DNA of 12,871 nucleotides from Ichthyophonus hoferi (Eukaryota > Opisthokonta > Ichthyosporea > Ichthyophonida > Ichthyophonidae). The position numbers were made by a program, and so were the translations under genes. The notes beneath the pieces are model-generated. The model was not told the DNA's origin and did no database searches. It saw only the letters and a list, made by a program, of their open reading frames with translations. The stretch is taken from NCBI GenBank assembly GCA_002751075.1, contig NAOQ01000713.1:22337-35207 (forward strand). The letters are read 5' to 3'. Below are positions 1-8,927 of the stretch, piece after piece (the stretch's first letter is position 1; each line of letters begins with the position of its first letter).

Positions 1-403
1 AACTATTTTTAGTCTGGTTCGGAACTGTAAAAATCGCAGGTCAGATAACTTTGTTTGACTCGCAAAATATCATACAATGGTCGAAATAAGTAGCTATTCC
101 AGTATCTCTTGGCACTCTGGAATCATGGAAACCTTGGTAATTATGTGATCATGCAATATAATCGGTAATAGTAGTAAGTAATATGATTACTTGCAATTGC
201 GATTCCCTAATTAAAAATAATAATATCAACACAATCCAATTAACATGTGTAGATATTACTAATTAAAGTTAACAACGTGTTTTACTCATATGATTTGAAA
301 TTTAACAGGAAATGTATAATATAAGCATCAACACTTGGTAAAATGACTTACACATCCAATTGTGTTAAAACTACTCCAACTCATAGCTAGAATATTCCAA
401 CAG

Positions 404-651
404 CCACATCCAGATCTTCTTGCTTCTATTACTGATTGACCTGGTCTTCATATTAGTGGTAAGAATATGTTTGTGTTTCTTACCAAAAACAAGTCCCTAC
501 TCTGTAGATATTATTGAAAGTCATGCTGGCATTGTCAGACTCTGTCAAAGAATCAATAGACATACAAGCTCCAGTATTGGTATATGTGAGACAATTTCTG
601 GACACCGAGGTGATGCAGATTTTATACCCATCAAAGATGTCATCTATCTAA
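404..651 (+). CDS. Possible last two exons of an unidentified gene
   Basis: Seen: a 49-bp candidate intron (459-507) starts GTAAGA and ends in a pyrimidine-rich stretch plus GTAG. The reading frame is open on both sides of it in phase 0. Exon 404-458 follows an AACAG acceptor and encodes a very hydrophobic stretch (IFLLLLLIDLVFILV). Exon 508-651 encodes 47 residues of amphipathic-looking sequence (ALSDSVKESIDIQAPVL, then LDTEVMQILYP) and ends in TAA. An AATAAA signal lies at 843-848, about 190 bases past the stop, as expected for a final exon. A possible 34-bp exon at 103-136, with AG before it and GTAATT after it, could join upstream in phase. No start codon was found, so the 5' part would lie outside the window. 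I recognise no family. A longer unspliced frame also crosses 420-686, but its Cys/His/Arg-rich composition looks less protein-like. The exons could be chance. Confidence 0.25.
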
Positions 652-964
652 ATCTTGTATTGTACTTTCTTCAGAGTCAAAGGTAAATATACTTTTCGTT
701 TCTTTCTTAAATCTGCAAACTAAAAATTATAAACTGCAATAGTTACAGGTATACATTTTAAAATTATAGGTTTCTGATTTAAAACTACCTTGTTTGAAAA
801 AAGTCACTATTTTAACATTAAAAAGTCTCTTTATTTATGCCTAATAAACCATAATATAAATTGGTCCAGATTAGGTATTTGTCACTTTATCATATAGTTT
901 AGGAAAAGTGTAAATTTAAACAGACCTGTTAACCATAATAATAATCTAATTGTAAGGTTATTAC
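652..964. other. AT-rich flank with a poly(A) signal
   Basis: No gene seen. The stretch is about 70% A+T with frequent stops in all frames. AATAAA at 843-848 on the + strand is the only recognisable signal and would suit the candidate exons just upstream. Confidence 0.4.
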
Positions 965-1108
965 TTATTGCTTAAGATGAGCAGCACTCTGGCAGTATAG
1001 TCCCCCAAATCTAAAGGTAATTCCTGAAACCAGGCTAACTCCAATTTCATTTATAGCAGCCAAATATAGATGTAATCCCTGATCTCTTCTAACATTACTT
1101 AGATTTGG
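965..1108 (-). other. Short coding-looking stretch, family unknown
   Basis: Seen: on the - strand 47 codons are open immediately after a TTTAG that could be a splice acceptor, ending at TAA (965-967). The peptide has an ordinary protein-like composition (for example LYLAAINEIGVSLVSGI), unlike the low-complexity frames around it. No start codon and no partner exon were identified. It could be an exon of a - strand gene, a decayed element or chance. I do not recognise the family. Confidence 0.15.
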
Positions 1109-1380
1109 CTAAATGCCCAGAACTAAAATTCACAATTAAATCTTGTTAGAATTTATGAAGGCTGTGATAGACTCTTTAATAAATCAGATATGGCTTTAAT
1201 TGCTTTTGTTTCAGAGCCTAGTGGATGGGAGGAATCAGACTATTTACTTATGTCGAAACTCTCCTTTAGGTTCCTTACAGTAGCTTTCTCGTTGGAGTCA
1301 AAGTTACTTTAAAAGTTTACTTTCGTTTTGCACCGAAATATGATGCAGTGATGATGAAAGTAAAGACTTACTTTTCATAG

Positions 1381-1405
1381 AAAAGTGCTTTTTGTGTGCA
1401 CTTTT
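1381..1405. repeat. Short hairpin, AAAAGTGC arms
   Basis: AAAAGTGC at 1381-1388 is exactly complementary to GCACTTTT at 1398-1405, with a 9-base loop. The surrounding 1300-1420 stretch repeats related AAAGTAA/CTTTT words. No function can be assigned. Confidence 0.35.
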
Positions 1406-1490
1406 GATTTTACTGAAAGTCATTACATTACATAGCAATTTGTGGTCGTTCTAGTAACTTGCCAACAGGCTTTGGATATCCAATTAATTT

Positions 1491-1793
1491 TTATGTAATG
1501 GTTGTTCTTGCTGGGCTAACGGTGGTAATAGCTGATTGATTTGATCCATCTTCAAGACTCGGTTGATGTGGTAAAGGTCCTATAGAAGGTGTGTGTATTG
1601 ACTCTCTGGGCAACACATTGTTGTAATGGTACATTTGTTCTAATTTATAGGGAATTAATGCTTTGATATGCTTAGGTGTTAACGTGGATATTAAAAAATG
1701 AGGCTGATGAGTAAGAGGTGCTATATTATGATGCAAATAATAACCATTATCACCATTTAATGCTAGTAAGCGGGTCTTTGACTTTTGGACGAA
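1491..1793 (-). other. Coding-looking stretch of 100 codons, origin unclear
   Basis: Seen: the - strand is open for about 100 codons with no ATG at its beginning. The product starts with basic and hydrophobic residues (KSKTRLLALNGDNGYYLHHN), has a middle part ending IPYKLEQMYHY, and finishes in a Pro/Ser/Thr/Gln-rich tail. The opposite strand is full of stops, so the - frame probably was, or is, coding. Inference: the G-x-YLHHN-x3-L pattern faintly recalls the end of Ty3/gypsy-type integrases, which would make this a fossil fragment of an LTR element. A terminal exon of a host gene with a disordered tail is equally possible. No LTRs, primer-binding site or other element parts were recognised nearby. 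Confidence 0.22.
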
Positions 1794-2498
1794 TTAAAGA
1801 TCTGGACAGTGATCATTGTACTCCAGTATTAATAGGGAACTGGACATTATAATAAAAACGTTATGATTACAAACGTATATATTGTAATATTGTTTAATCA
1901 AATAATCAAATGCAAAGTCTTGTGTATGTTACGAGTAGTTTTGTTTTTGACGGTATGGGCGCCAAATGCGTGTAGCTAGCTGGATGTGTAAGCGGGGGCC
2001 TTTATTAGTTGTTTCCGTTTCCATTTCTACTTTTCCAATTTTTGTTTGTCATATATGTTAAGTGTGGTTAACCCTACGCGGTTATATTTATCGTTGTAAA
2101 TGGGACCGATTGTAAGGGTTCTTATTGGCTAATACAATTTTCAAAAGATCACAGAGACCCATTGAGATTGTCTGATCTTATCTTGATACTCCAATACTAT
2201 TGTATTCTTATACAAGTAGTTGTTTGGCTAACTACCTCATTAATATAAATGCTGACATAATGTTTATTGCCAATTCATTTTACCTGGATGGGAACGTTAT
2301 GCAATTAACTAATATAAGACTGATCATTTCATGATCCACGTGTTATCAGAACTTTAGCAAAACCATGTATTTTTTTTAAAGTTAATGGCTTTGTAACAGA
2401 CTGTTTAAATAAAATTTTAACACATTAGTATTAGAGTATTTTTCATTGGGTTATTTAAGAGAATAAGTAGAGGCAGAAGCATCCCCGTGACTTATATC
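1794..2498. other. AT-rich stretch with no gene seen
   Basis: No convincing ORF on either strand. There are scattered TTTATT words (poly(A) signals if read on the - strand, for example 2263-2268), which could serve the candidate - strand exons at 2557-2897. Nothing else is recognisable. Confidence 0.35.
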
Positions 2499-2556
2499 CT
2501 TTTAAAAGAGAGGGAAGACCAAACAAAAAGGTGTTTTAAAATGTGCCTTTGCATAC

Positions 2557-2897
2557 GCAGAATACAGATAGGCCAAGACATTTTTTTTATTAAAAACAAT
2601 CTGTAGAAGTTGAGGACTAGGCCCATAAGCCTGATAGGACAAGGAAAGCACAGTTAGTTGGGTAGCCAGTTTCTAAGTGATGGCCCAGTGAGACTCTCCA
2701 GGGATCCAGTAGAGGATCTGTTTTTATAGGATATATAGAAATGGTTATGATGCCATTCTTTGACAACTATGTTGTGTTGTTAAAGGCAAGACTCCCAGTT
2801 ACCTCAACACAAATAAGAACTGCATATACTCCTCCTGGCAACTGCAAGACTGTAGAGCTCTTGGTAAAAGCTACTGGACTTGTCTTAAGCAGGATAC
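2557..2897 (-). CDS. Candidate pair of exons of an unidentified gene
   Basis: Seen, reading the - strand: a TTGCTTAG acceptor opens exon 2897-2803, which encodes 31 residues including LQLPGGVYAVLICVE. A GAG|GTAACT donor starts a 172-bp intron (2802-2631). That intron ends with a CTAAC branch-like site (2652-2656), a pyrimidine tract and TATCAG. The next exon begins at 2630 in the matching phase and encodes AYGPSPQLLQIVF and further residues to about 2557. There a GTATGC donor and a 58-bp candidate intron follow; alternatively the frame simply runs on to a stop near 2504. The branch, tract and AG order, together with conserved phase, make splicing credible. I do not recognise the protein and found no certain start. 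A piece with an ATG at about 2967-2965 could be upstream. A decayed element with accidental splice-like sites is the main alternative. Confidence 0.28.
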
Positions 2898-3259
2898 CTA
2901 AGCAATGAGTTATATGAACTAGAAATATATAATTCGTTAAGTAGTTAAATTAATCCTATCCCAGCACAGTTGTTGTTCTAGCTGCACATTGACACTGGAC
3001 TGGCAGTCCATTCATCCTTCTTGGTCTGGCCTTAATCTCTTCCTATCATTGATGACCGTCTGGTTTGACATAATTACATAATTGGTAATGGTAATATCTT
3101 GGTACTCTATGTAAAATATACTTATGTTTAGGTGAATCACAAAGTGAATTAAAATGTAAGAGCAAACAATATCTTCTCTTGTAATTAAAATCCAAATGCT
3201 TAATTTTAATAACCAATACTGGTATTAGTTAATGCACTTGGTTTGGATTTACAGTCCCC

Positions 3260-3895
3260 TTTTGGCATTGTAGAAAAATTTCTTTAATACATTTTTTTTA
3301 ACTGCACAAGGGTTTCTGCGTAATTATTATTTATAGACCCCAATAATCTAAATAAAGACATCCTATTTCAAGTGGTCATGACACCAGTGCCAAGAGAGGT
3401 AATATTAGTGTATGTATTATTGATCTGACAAAATTAATCTGTATGCGGTTGTGGCCGTGCCAATTAATTTATCGTGTATGACATTACGTTTTGTGATTAT
3501 GGTAAAATGGAGTCAATACTTATTAGTTGATCTTCTGACGTAGAGTCCACAGCATTTTGCTGCCCATTGATCTGTGGGGCTCAATCCTAAGCCATTTCTT
3601 GTTTTGCTTTAGGTGAGTCTTAGCAATACTCTTTCCCGATATCTTTAAAATTTATCCTCATAAATTGTCGTGACTGCTATAATGCTAATACTAACACTTT
3701 ATAAACTTTAATTAAGTTTATGCCTAGATACTAAAATCGCGCCCGCAAGTATAATATGCAATAGCACAAATGAACCTAGGCTTTGTACAACTGGTTCTCT
3801 CTGCATAGTAGAAAAAATTCTTTAATACTCTATTTTATCCGAAAGAGTACGTCTGATTGGTAATTGTACATAATCTGACTCACATACCAGTGCCA
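3260..3895. repeat. Diverged direct duplication
   Basis: GTAGAAAAATTTCTTTAATAC at 3270-3290 recurs with one mismatch at 3808-3828. ACCAGTGCCA at 3383-3392 recurs at 3886-3895, followed in both places by a similar GGTxATATxA stretch. The order is the same in both copies, with offsets of 538 and 503 bases, so this looks like an old segmental duplication with indels. No gene is evident inside it. Confidence 0.45.
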
Positions 3896-4158
3896 TAAAA
3901 GGTTATATCAAGTATGCGATCTATTTGTCAGACATATTAACTAATTAAATTACCAGAATAAAAACTTTATTTTTACCAATGAGTGTACAGATATTAAATA
4001 GCTCTGCATTTTTGAGTTTGCTTACATTGCATAGCAGGATGTAAAGAATAATGTCACAATAAGATTTCTGACTTCATAAATGTGTACAAGGGTAGGAATA
4101 AATAATTTAGAGTATTTTAAAAATAAACAATATAATTATAAATAACTAAACATCTTAA

Positions 4159-4204
4159 ATTGGTCCATATTTTGCAGCTGTGACATTGCGTAGCGTGGAC
4201 CAAT
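4159..4204. repeat. Hairpin with CCAAT-type arms
   Basis: ATTGGTCCA at 4159-4167 pairs perfectly with TGGACCAAT at 4196-4204 across a 28-base loop. Both arms contain a CCAAT core, one in each orientation. Confidence 0.45.
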
Positions 4205-4329
4205 CACACTTGACAAGTTTGATGTGTTGATGTTTAGCCGTTTGAAATATGCCATAGTATAATTATATGCGATCATAATCAATGTGTAACACCTTTATCA
4301 ATGAGTGTACAGTTATTTTATCATTATCA

Positions 4330-4378
4330 ATAGATAAATAAATAGATAAATAAATAGATAAATAAATAGATAAATAAT
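4330..4378. repeat. 12-bp microsatellite (TAGATAAATAAA)n
   Basis: Four consecutive copies of TAGATAAATAAA, the last slightly changed, lie just after the second CAATGAGTGTACAG copy. The first copy of the duplication lacks it, so the microsatellite arose or expanded after the duplication. Confidence 0.9.
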
Positions 4379-4540
4379 AATAAATATCCAAAAAATACTG
4401 AAAGAAGTCAATAATAAACTCTTTGAAATAGTCCTCATATTACAGTAGTGACAATATCATGGAAGGGACCAATCACACTTGTCAAATATGAAACCGAATA
4501 TCACGAACTAAATCATAACATATTGCCATATGTTCCTGAT

Positions 4541-5387
4541 GCCATGACACCAATTTAACCTCACAAGCCAACTTTTAGACCCACACAGGCAGACTTCCTA
4601 ATTTAGTATCAGTGTCCAAAATTAATCGTGCAAACCCAATATACCAGCTAACTGAAGGTTTATTATTTAAATACATATTACTTAAATACCTCAGCGCTCT
4701 AGTCCCATTCCATGCTTTACTTGATTACAGACCCTTGAAGTCTCTTCTCTAATAAGCCCTAGAATGGTTACTGTACACTAGATTTAAACTGCCCTTATTG
4801 CATAATAAGCATCATAGTCCGATTCCAATTTTTCAGTGATCCAATATCATCTTTGCATTGATCATGGGAGCTCATAACATATAATTTGTGCACACCAATC
4901 AATCGTTATATAAAAATAAAATATCCAATGGGCAATGGCTAAAAAAAAGAAATGCAAATCTCTGATTGTAAATTAGCCAATGAAATAGTTCTGATTATTT
5001 AGAAGTATGCAACCCTGGAATTTTTAAACCAAGCGCTTAATAGTATGTAAAAAGGTTATGACCTGGTTAATGGTGCAAAATAATTACTACAGTGCAAATA
5101 AGCCTTAATACCCAAGCAAGAGAAGCTGGGATATTTTAAAAAAGATCGTGCAACATGAAATAAGCATAATATGCTAAATGGTTTTGCCTTAAGCATCTCA
5201 AATTTGGATGGCCAATTTAAATTCAGCGACATCATCTTGAAGTAATGTATAGGTATAATTGGTTAACACTAATTAGATTATATTTAAACCAATTACATTA
5301 TGTACAATCGGTGACATCAATCATTGAACCCAATGGTTGGTTGCGTGCCATTGGTGAGTAGAATTTTATAAAGGAAAATTTAAACTA
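4541..5387. other. AT-rich intergenic DNA
   Basis: No gene supported on either strand. CCAAT/ATTGG words are frequent. CCAATGG (5330-5336) and CCATTGG (5348-5354) form one short inverted pair with an 11-base loop. Confidence 0.45.
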
Positions 5388-5665
5388 TTTCACCATAATA
5401 ATAGTGTAATAGTGATAATAAACGTAATCGTGATATAGGATAATATAATCATAATATAATAACAATAATATAGGATAATGCAATAATACTAATAAGCCAT
5501 AATAATATAGTATAGTATAACAATATTCATATAAGGTAATATAGCAATAATAATATAGTATAATATAATATCGGAGAATATAATAATGTTGTATAGGATT
5601 AGGATAATATAATATTAATAGTATAGAATAATATAATATAATAAATAATAAAAGTGTACAACATA
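5388..5665. repeat. C-poor AATATAGTATAGG-type low-complexity array
   Basis: The + strand is almost all A, T and G, built from irregular repeats of words such as AATATAATA, ATAGTATAG and TATAGGATAAT. Read as its complement, it resembles the G-poor array at 9165-9730. The 15-mer AATAATATAGGATAA, for example, is present here and on the - strand of the other array. The long - strand ORFs across it are low-complexity Tyr/Leu/Ile reading frames and not genes. Confidence 0.85.
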
Positions 5666-5749
5666 GTATAGGATAACGAAATGAGCGCCGGGCTGTAGGT
5701 GGGAGTGAAAGCAAAAGATAACATAAGAAGATACCGGGTTGACTACTAA

Positions 5750-5958
5750 CAGAGAGTGATATAGAATAGAGAGAGAGAAAGGGAGGAAGGCTGCCTATAC
5801 GGAAATGAATAGAGGGAATGAGAAATATATTGAACGAAAGACAGTGAAAGAGAGCAAAGGATAGAGAAAAGAGAGAAAGAAACTGATAGAAGCATAAAGA
5901 AAAAAATACAGGAGATAAAAAAGGGCGAGGGAAATAGAGAAAGGGAAGGTGTAATACA
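5750..5958. repeat. Polypurine tract (GA-rich on + strand)
   Basis: About 200 bases are dominated by AGAG, GAAAG and GGAAG words with few pyrimidines, starting with a GA run near 5768. It lies some 300 bp upstream of the zinc-finger start codon. Such tracts can adopt triplex or R-loop structures and can bind GAGA-type factors; whether this one does is inference. The Ser/Phe/Leu-rich - strand ORFs here are composition artefacts. Confidence 0.8.
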
Positions 5959-6257
5959 TGTCTGCACATCGTTTAGTTAAACTGTACATATTTAGTAAGA
6001 CTTAATATAGTTGAATATTTTTTACATCAAGGGAAGAATGTAGTTTAACGACGGGCACACCACAACATAGCCAGGGATGGCTCGAGGTTTCTTTACAGGA
6101 TAGTCTTCAACTTACACACAGCGTTGACATCCACCTTTGTACTTAACCATAACCATACACTTCTACAGGATTTCTTTCTTTATTTTCAATTCCAATTCCC
6201 AACGTATCTTTTTTGATCTTTGATACAAGCCCTTTCCTTTTTAGTTTAGGCTTACCC

Positions 6258-8300
6258 ATGGAGGCCAGGGAGGGTAAAGCGTTGTTGTACAGTGGTGGCC
6301 TGCGGGAAGGACAAGGCTCTATTACTAGTAGGTCAATCCCCACTCACACATATCACACGGCCACCACGTCTTTGTCGAAAGAGGTGACCAGAATAATAGA
6401 GGAAGTACAACCGTCTCCCTTGCCAGACAGCAAGCTGTGGCCCACGGACATTATGGTGGTTAAATATGCCACCCAAGCCCATAGAACGGTCACGCCACTC
6501 CACAGACAAAACACGACACCATGTTGTGAATTGGGAGGCTATCAACATTCTCTTATTGATGAAGGACAGGCAACCTTGGACGATGAGGACCATAAAGCCA
6601 TAGAGCCTGCCATTTCTATTCGTGCGGAAGGTACCTTGGTTACGGTTGAGCCTATCAGTAACAGGGATGGCAAGGCCACTATAGACAGAGGTGGTGACGT
6701 CATAGGACCAATCATTACATCTTCAGGACCTTCCCTTTCAAGCAACACCAAGGATAGGGAGAAAGAAGATCACAAGAGGCCATGTGATATTATGGGTTCT
6801 GACGTCACTCCTTCCTTCTTGAATTTACAAAGAGGGCCCTCTCTTGCAGACAGACAACCTATTGCTAGAGAGGATATAGACCAGTGTCCTGACATTGTCC
6901 ATGAGACTATCGTTGAGTCTGAAGATATTCGACTTGACCTGTTCCCTTCGTGTTCACCATGCCCCCTCAATACCCATCTCACCAGTGAGGTACTCCCAAC
7001 AAAGACCAACGGGTTGCAGGTAGAGGTTGATCCCACCTCTCTCTCTCCACACCTACCTCACCCAGACATTAGTAGGGTAGAGAGGAAGGGCATGTTGACT
7101 AGTGGCCGTATACGAACAAGTTCAGAGGCTGATGCGGCCTGGGTCCTAACCCACCTGGACAGTAGCAAGGGGTTTAACGACTACTATGAAGGGAGAGGGG
7201 TGGGCTTACTGGCCGAGGCCACCAGGGAAGAACACGCGAAGCTGCAACAACAAGATGCCCGGCAATGCTCCATCCTTAACATGGCACCAGAACACAGATA
7301 CACTTCTATTGGGTCAGGCCAGGTCAAAGAGGAAGGGAGACATGTAGGGATGAAGGAAGAGGACGGCCTCCTATTGGACCTTCTCAAGTACAAGCGTGAG
7401 CATCAAGAGTGTGTTGTACCCTACCCATCCAGGGAAGGACTTCAGGGACAATTTAGCCTGAATGCCACCCCACGGTCCTACCCTTGTGACTCTGATGAAT
7501 TTATTACCGGATATCTAGGGACTGGATCACTAAATACCCAAAACATCCCACCCACTAACAAGGAAGGAAACAAGCCTGGTATAAGCCCTGCAGTTGCAAG
7601 CCAGCAGTCAAACCAGTCGACACCAGTATTAATACCACAGCAGACAAACACACCAATGTGTACTACTACCACATCACCTCCTGCAACTTCTTTGTGTACC
7701 ACTGGCTTTTCTCCCCATGATTCAGATGATAGTGATAATGAAACGGAGCCTGAGTCATGGTCCAATGAGAAGGAGGATGATAGCTTTGTACCTTCTCAGC
7801 CCCAGCGAATTAACCCTAAGTATAAAGTGAACACCTATGTAACCACAAACAGAATCCCTCCCGATACAAACCCTATCCACCCTACCATTAGTAGTGTAGT
7901 AGGGCCCGAGCCAGGTCTTTCTGCCTACCTTTACAATTCTAGGCCGCCAGCTGTCCGGGCAGCAGCAGCAGCAGCAGCTACAGCGATTGCAGCAGGGAGA
8001 GAGAGCCAATCAGCATCAGATGATGAAATGCATATAGATATTGGATTGGACGAACCAACTGGGTTAAAGTTGAAACTTCCTATGCGTGGAAAGAAAAGAA
8101 AAGGCAGACGAGGGTATGGGTGTAGGTGCCCCTATGCAGGCTGTATAGCTACCTTCCAGTATCCCAGCAGCCTAGAGCGACATGTTCGTGTCCACACTGG
8201 AGATCGTCCCTATATGTGTGGGATAGAGGGCTGTATGAAGTCGTTTACTCAAGAGACCCATATGAGAAAACATAAACGAAATGTACACGGCGGTAGATGA
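6258..8300 (+). CDS. C2H2 zinc-finger protein with two C-terminal fingers
   Basis: A 680-residue uninterrupted ORF ends in TGA. The start chosen is the first ATG (6258, CCCATGG, with G at +4). The frame is open further upstream to 6153 without an ATG. A TTTCCTTTTTAG acceptor-like site ends at 6244, so a 5' UTR intron or an extra upstream exon is possible. Residues 1-480 show no recognised domain and are polar, rich in Ser, Thr, Pro, Asp and Glu, and probably disordered. There is an acidic Ser/Asp/Glu block at 488-508, seven alanines at 568-574 and a basic nuclear-localisation-like KKRKGRR at 612-618. Finger 1 has C624, C629, H642 and H646 (C-x4-C-x12-H-x3-H). A TGDRPY linker leads to finger 2 with C654, C659, H672 and H677 (C-x4-C-x12-H-x4-H), three residues before the stop. 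Known for the family: the linker matches the TGEKPY class of DNA-binding fingers. Inference: a nuclear transcription regulator. Its target is unknown and no orthologue was recognised. Confidence 0.93.
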   Translation: MEAREGKALLYSGGLREGQGSITSRSIPTHTYHTATTSLSKEVTRIIEEVQPSPLPDSKLWPTDIMVVKYATQAHRTVTPLHRQNTTPCCELGGYQHSLIDEGQATLDDEDHKAIEPAISIRAEGTLVTVEPISNRDGKATIDRGGDVIGPIITSSGPSLSSNTKDREKEDHKRPCDIMGSDVTPSFLNLQRGPSLADRQPIAREDIDQCPDIVHETIVESEDIRLDLFPSCSPCPLNTHLTSEVLPTKTNGLQVEVDPTSLSPHLPHPDISRVERKGMLTSGRIRTSSEADAAWVLTHLDSSKGFNDYYEGRGVGLLAEATREEHAKLQQQDARQCSILNMAPEHRYTSIGSGQVKEEGRHVGMKEEDGLLLDLLKYKREHQECVVPYPSREGLQGQFSLNATPRSYPCDSDEFITGYLGTGSLNTQNIPPTNKEGNKPGISPAVASQQSNQSTPVLIPQQTNTPMCTTTTSPPATSLCTTGFSPHDSDDSDNETEPESWSNEKEDDSFVPSQPQRINPKYKVNTYVTTNRIPPDTNPIHPTISSVVGPEPGLSAYLYNSRPPAVRAAAAAAATAIAAGRESQSASDDEMHIDIGLDEPTGLKLKLPMRGKKRKGRRGYGCRCPYAGCIATFQYPSSLERHVRVHTGDRPYMCGIEGCMKSFTQETHMRKHKRNVHGGR

Positions 8301-8927
8301 TATTAAGTGTTGCTACAATGTTACGCCAATAGGGCTGTCTTGCTCAATTTCTAGGTTGTGTTAAAGTATGTTTTACGTTAATTTACTCCTTTTTTTTCTG
8401 CCGACTAACCGCAAAATCTTCATTTATAGTGTTATTATCATTAGCTGGTAGGAGCAAGTAGAGCCACACATTAATTTAGTTGTTTTTATATATAGAATTA
8501 TTACGACCAGGGTATACTACTACCTATAGAGGAATATGTTATACACCTCCATTCAATGCTCTAACCACAGTTTAATGGCGGTATGTGCAGTAAAAGGCAG
8601 CCTATCTTGTGGGAAGTGGAGTGATTCTTAGCAATGATCTCATATATACCAGGTAGCAACGGCAACCGTTTCTCTTACTTTGACATTAAGGAAAAAAATA
8701 CATCGAAGTAATATAGGCTATATGTTGTAGATTTGAGCTAAGCTAATTATTTATATAGTCAGTCATTGGCCATTGTTGCTATATTCAACATGGCCAATGG
8801 AGCAATTACCTTTTATTGTAAACAACCTATGGGACTCCCACCACACCATACTTTAATGCTATATCATCTAGATATACATTAGAAGAGAGACTTAGCCCAT
8901 ACCCTTTATATATAAAGCCGCAGCTGT
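8301..8927. other. 3' flank of the zinc-finger gene
   Basis: No further gene seen. No canonical AATAAA was found between 8301 and 8927, so the poly(A) signal must be a variant or lie farther away. The stretch contains an AACGG-CAA-CCGTT inverted pair (8658-8670), the strong hairpin at 8764-8799 and a 14-bp palindrome CTTTATATATAAAG (8904-8917). Confidence 0.5.
8764..8799. repeat. Strong hairpin, 14-bp stem
   Basis: CATTGGCCATTGTTG (8764-8778) pairs with CAACATGGCCAATG (8786-8799), leaving a 7-base loop (CTATATT) and a single bulged T. It lies about 460 bp past the zinc-finger stop, so it could fall in that transcript's 3' UTR or mark a short mobile-element relic. Confidence 0.6.

Larger units (their letters stand above)
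3976..4540. repeat. Degenerate tandem duplication, about 270-320 bp unit
   Basis: CAATGAGTGTACAG occurs at 3977-3990 and again at 4299-4312. GGACCAATCACACTTG occurs at 4197-4212 and 4466-4481, each time preceded by a GTGACA word and followed by CAA and TATGA-like sequence, then a xTGCCATA word. The two copies are collinear but differ in internal length (offsets 322 and 269). No coding capacity. This may be a remnant of a larger repeat family that also includes the duplication just upstream. Confidence 0.5.

Noticed and set aside
420-686. 88-codon unspliced ORF on the + strand
   Set aside because: It begins at TTG, is unusually Cys/His/Arg-rich, and competes with a spliced reading of the same DNA in a better-looking frame.
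3523-3651. 42-codon - strand peptide with an IEPHRSMGSKM stretch faintly like a mariner-type helix-turn-helix region
   Set aside because: Too short, no terminal inverted repeats or catalytic motifs nearby, and another frame is equally open.
5385-5989. Long - strand ORFs of Ser/Phe/Leu/Tyr
   Set aside because: They arise from the C-poor array and the polypurine tract. Low complexity, with no domain.
6143-8009. Several - strand ORFs opposite the zinc-finger gene
   Set aside because: Shadows of the + strand coding region with no family resemblance and no start context.
8904-8926. CTTTATATATAAAG palindrome plus CAGCTG as a promoter for the ORF at 8928
   Set aside because: The ATG lies too close to the TATA-like palindrome, and the ORF runs into a low-complexity array.
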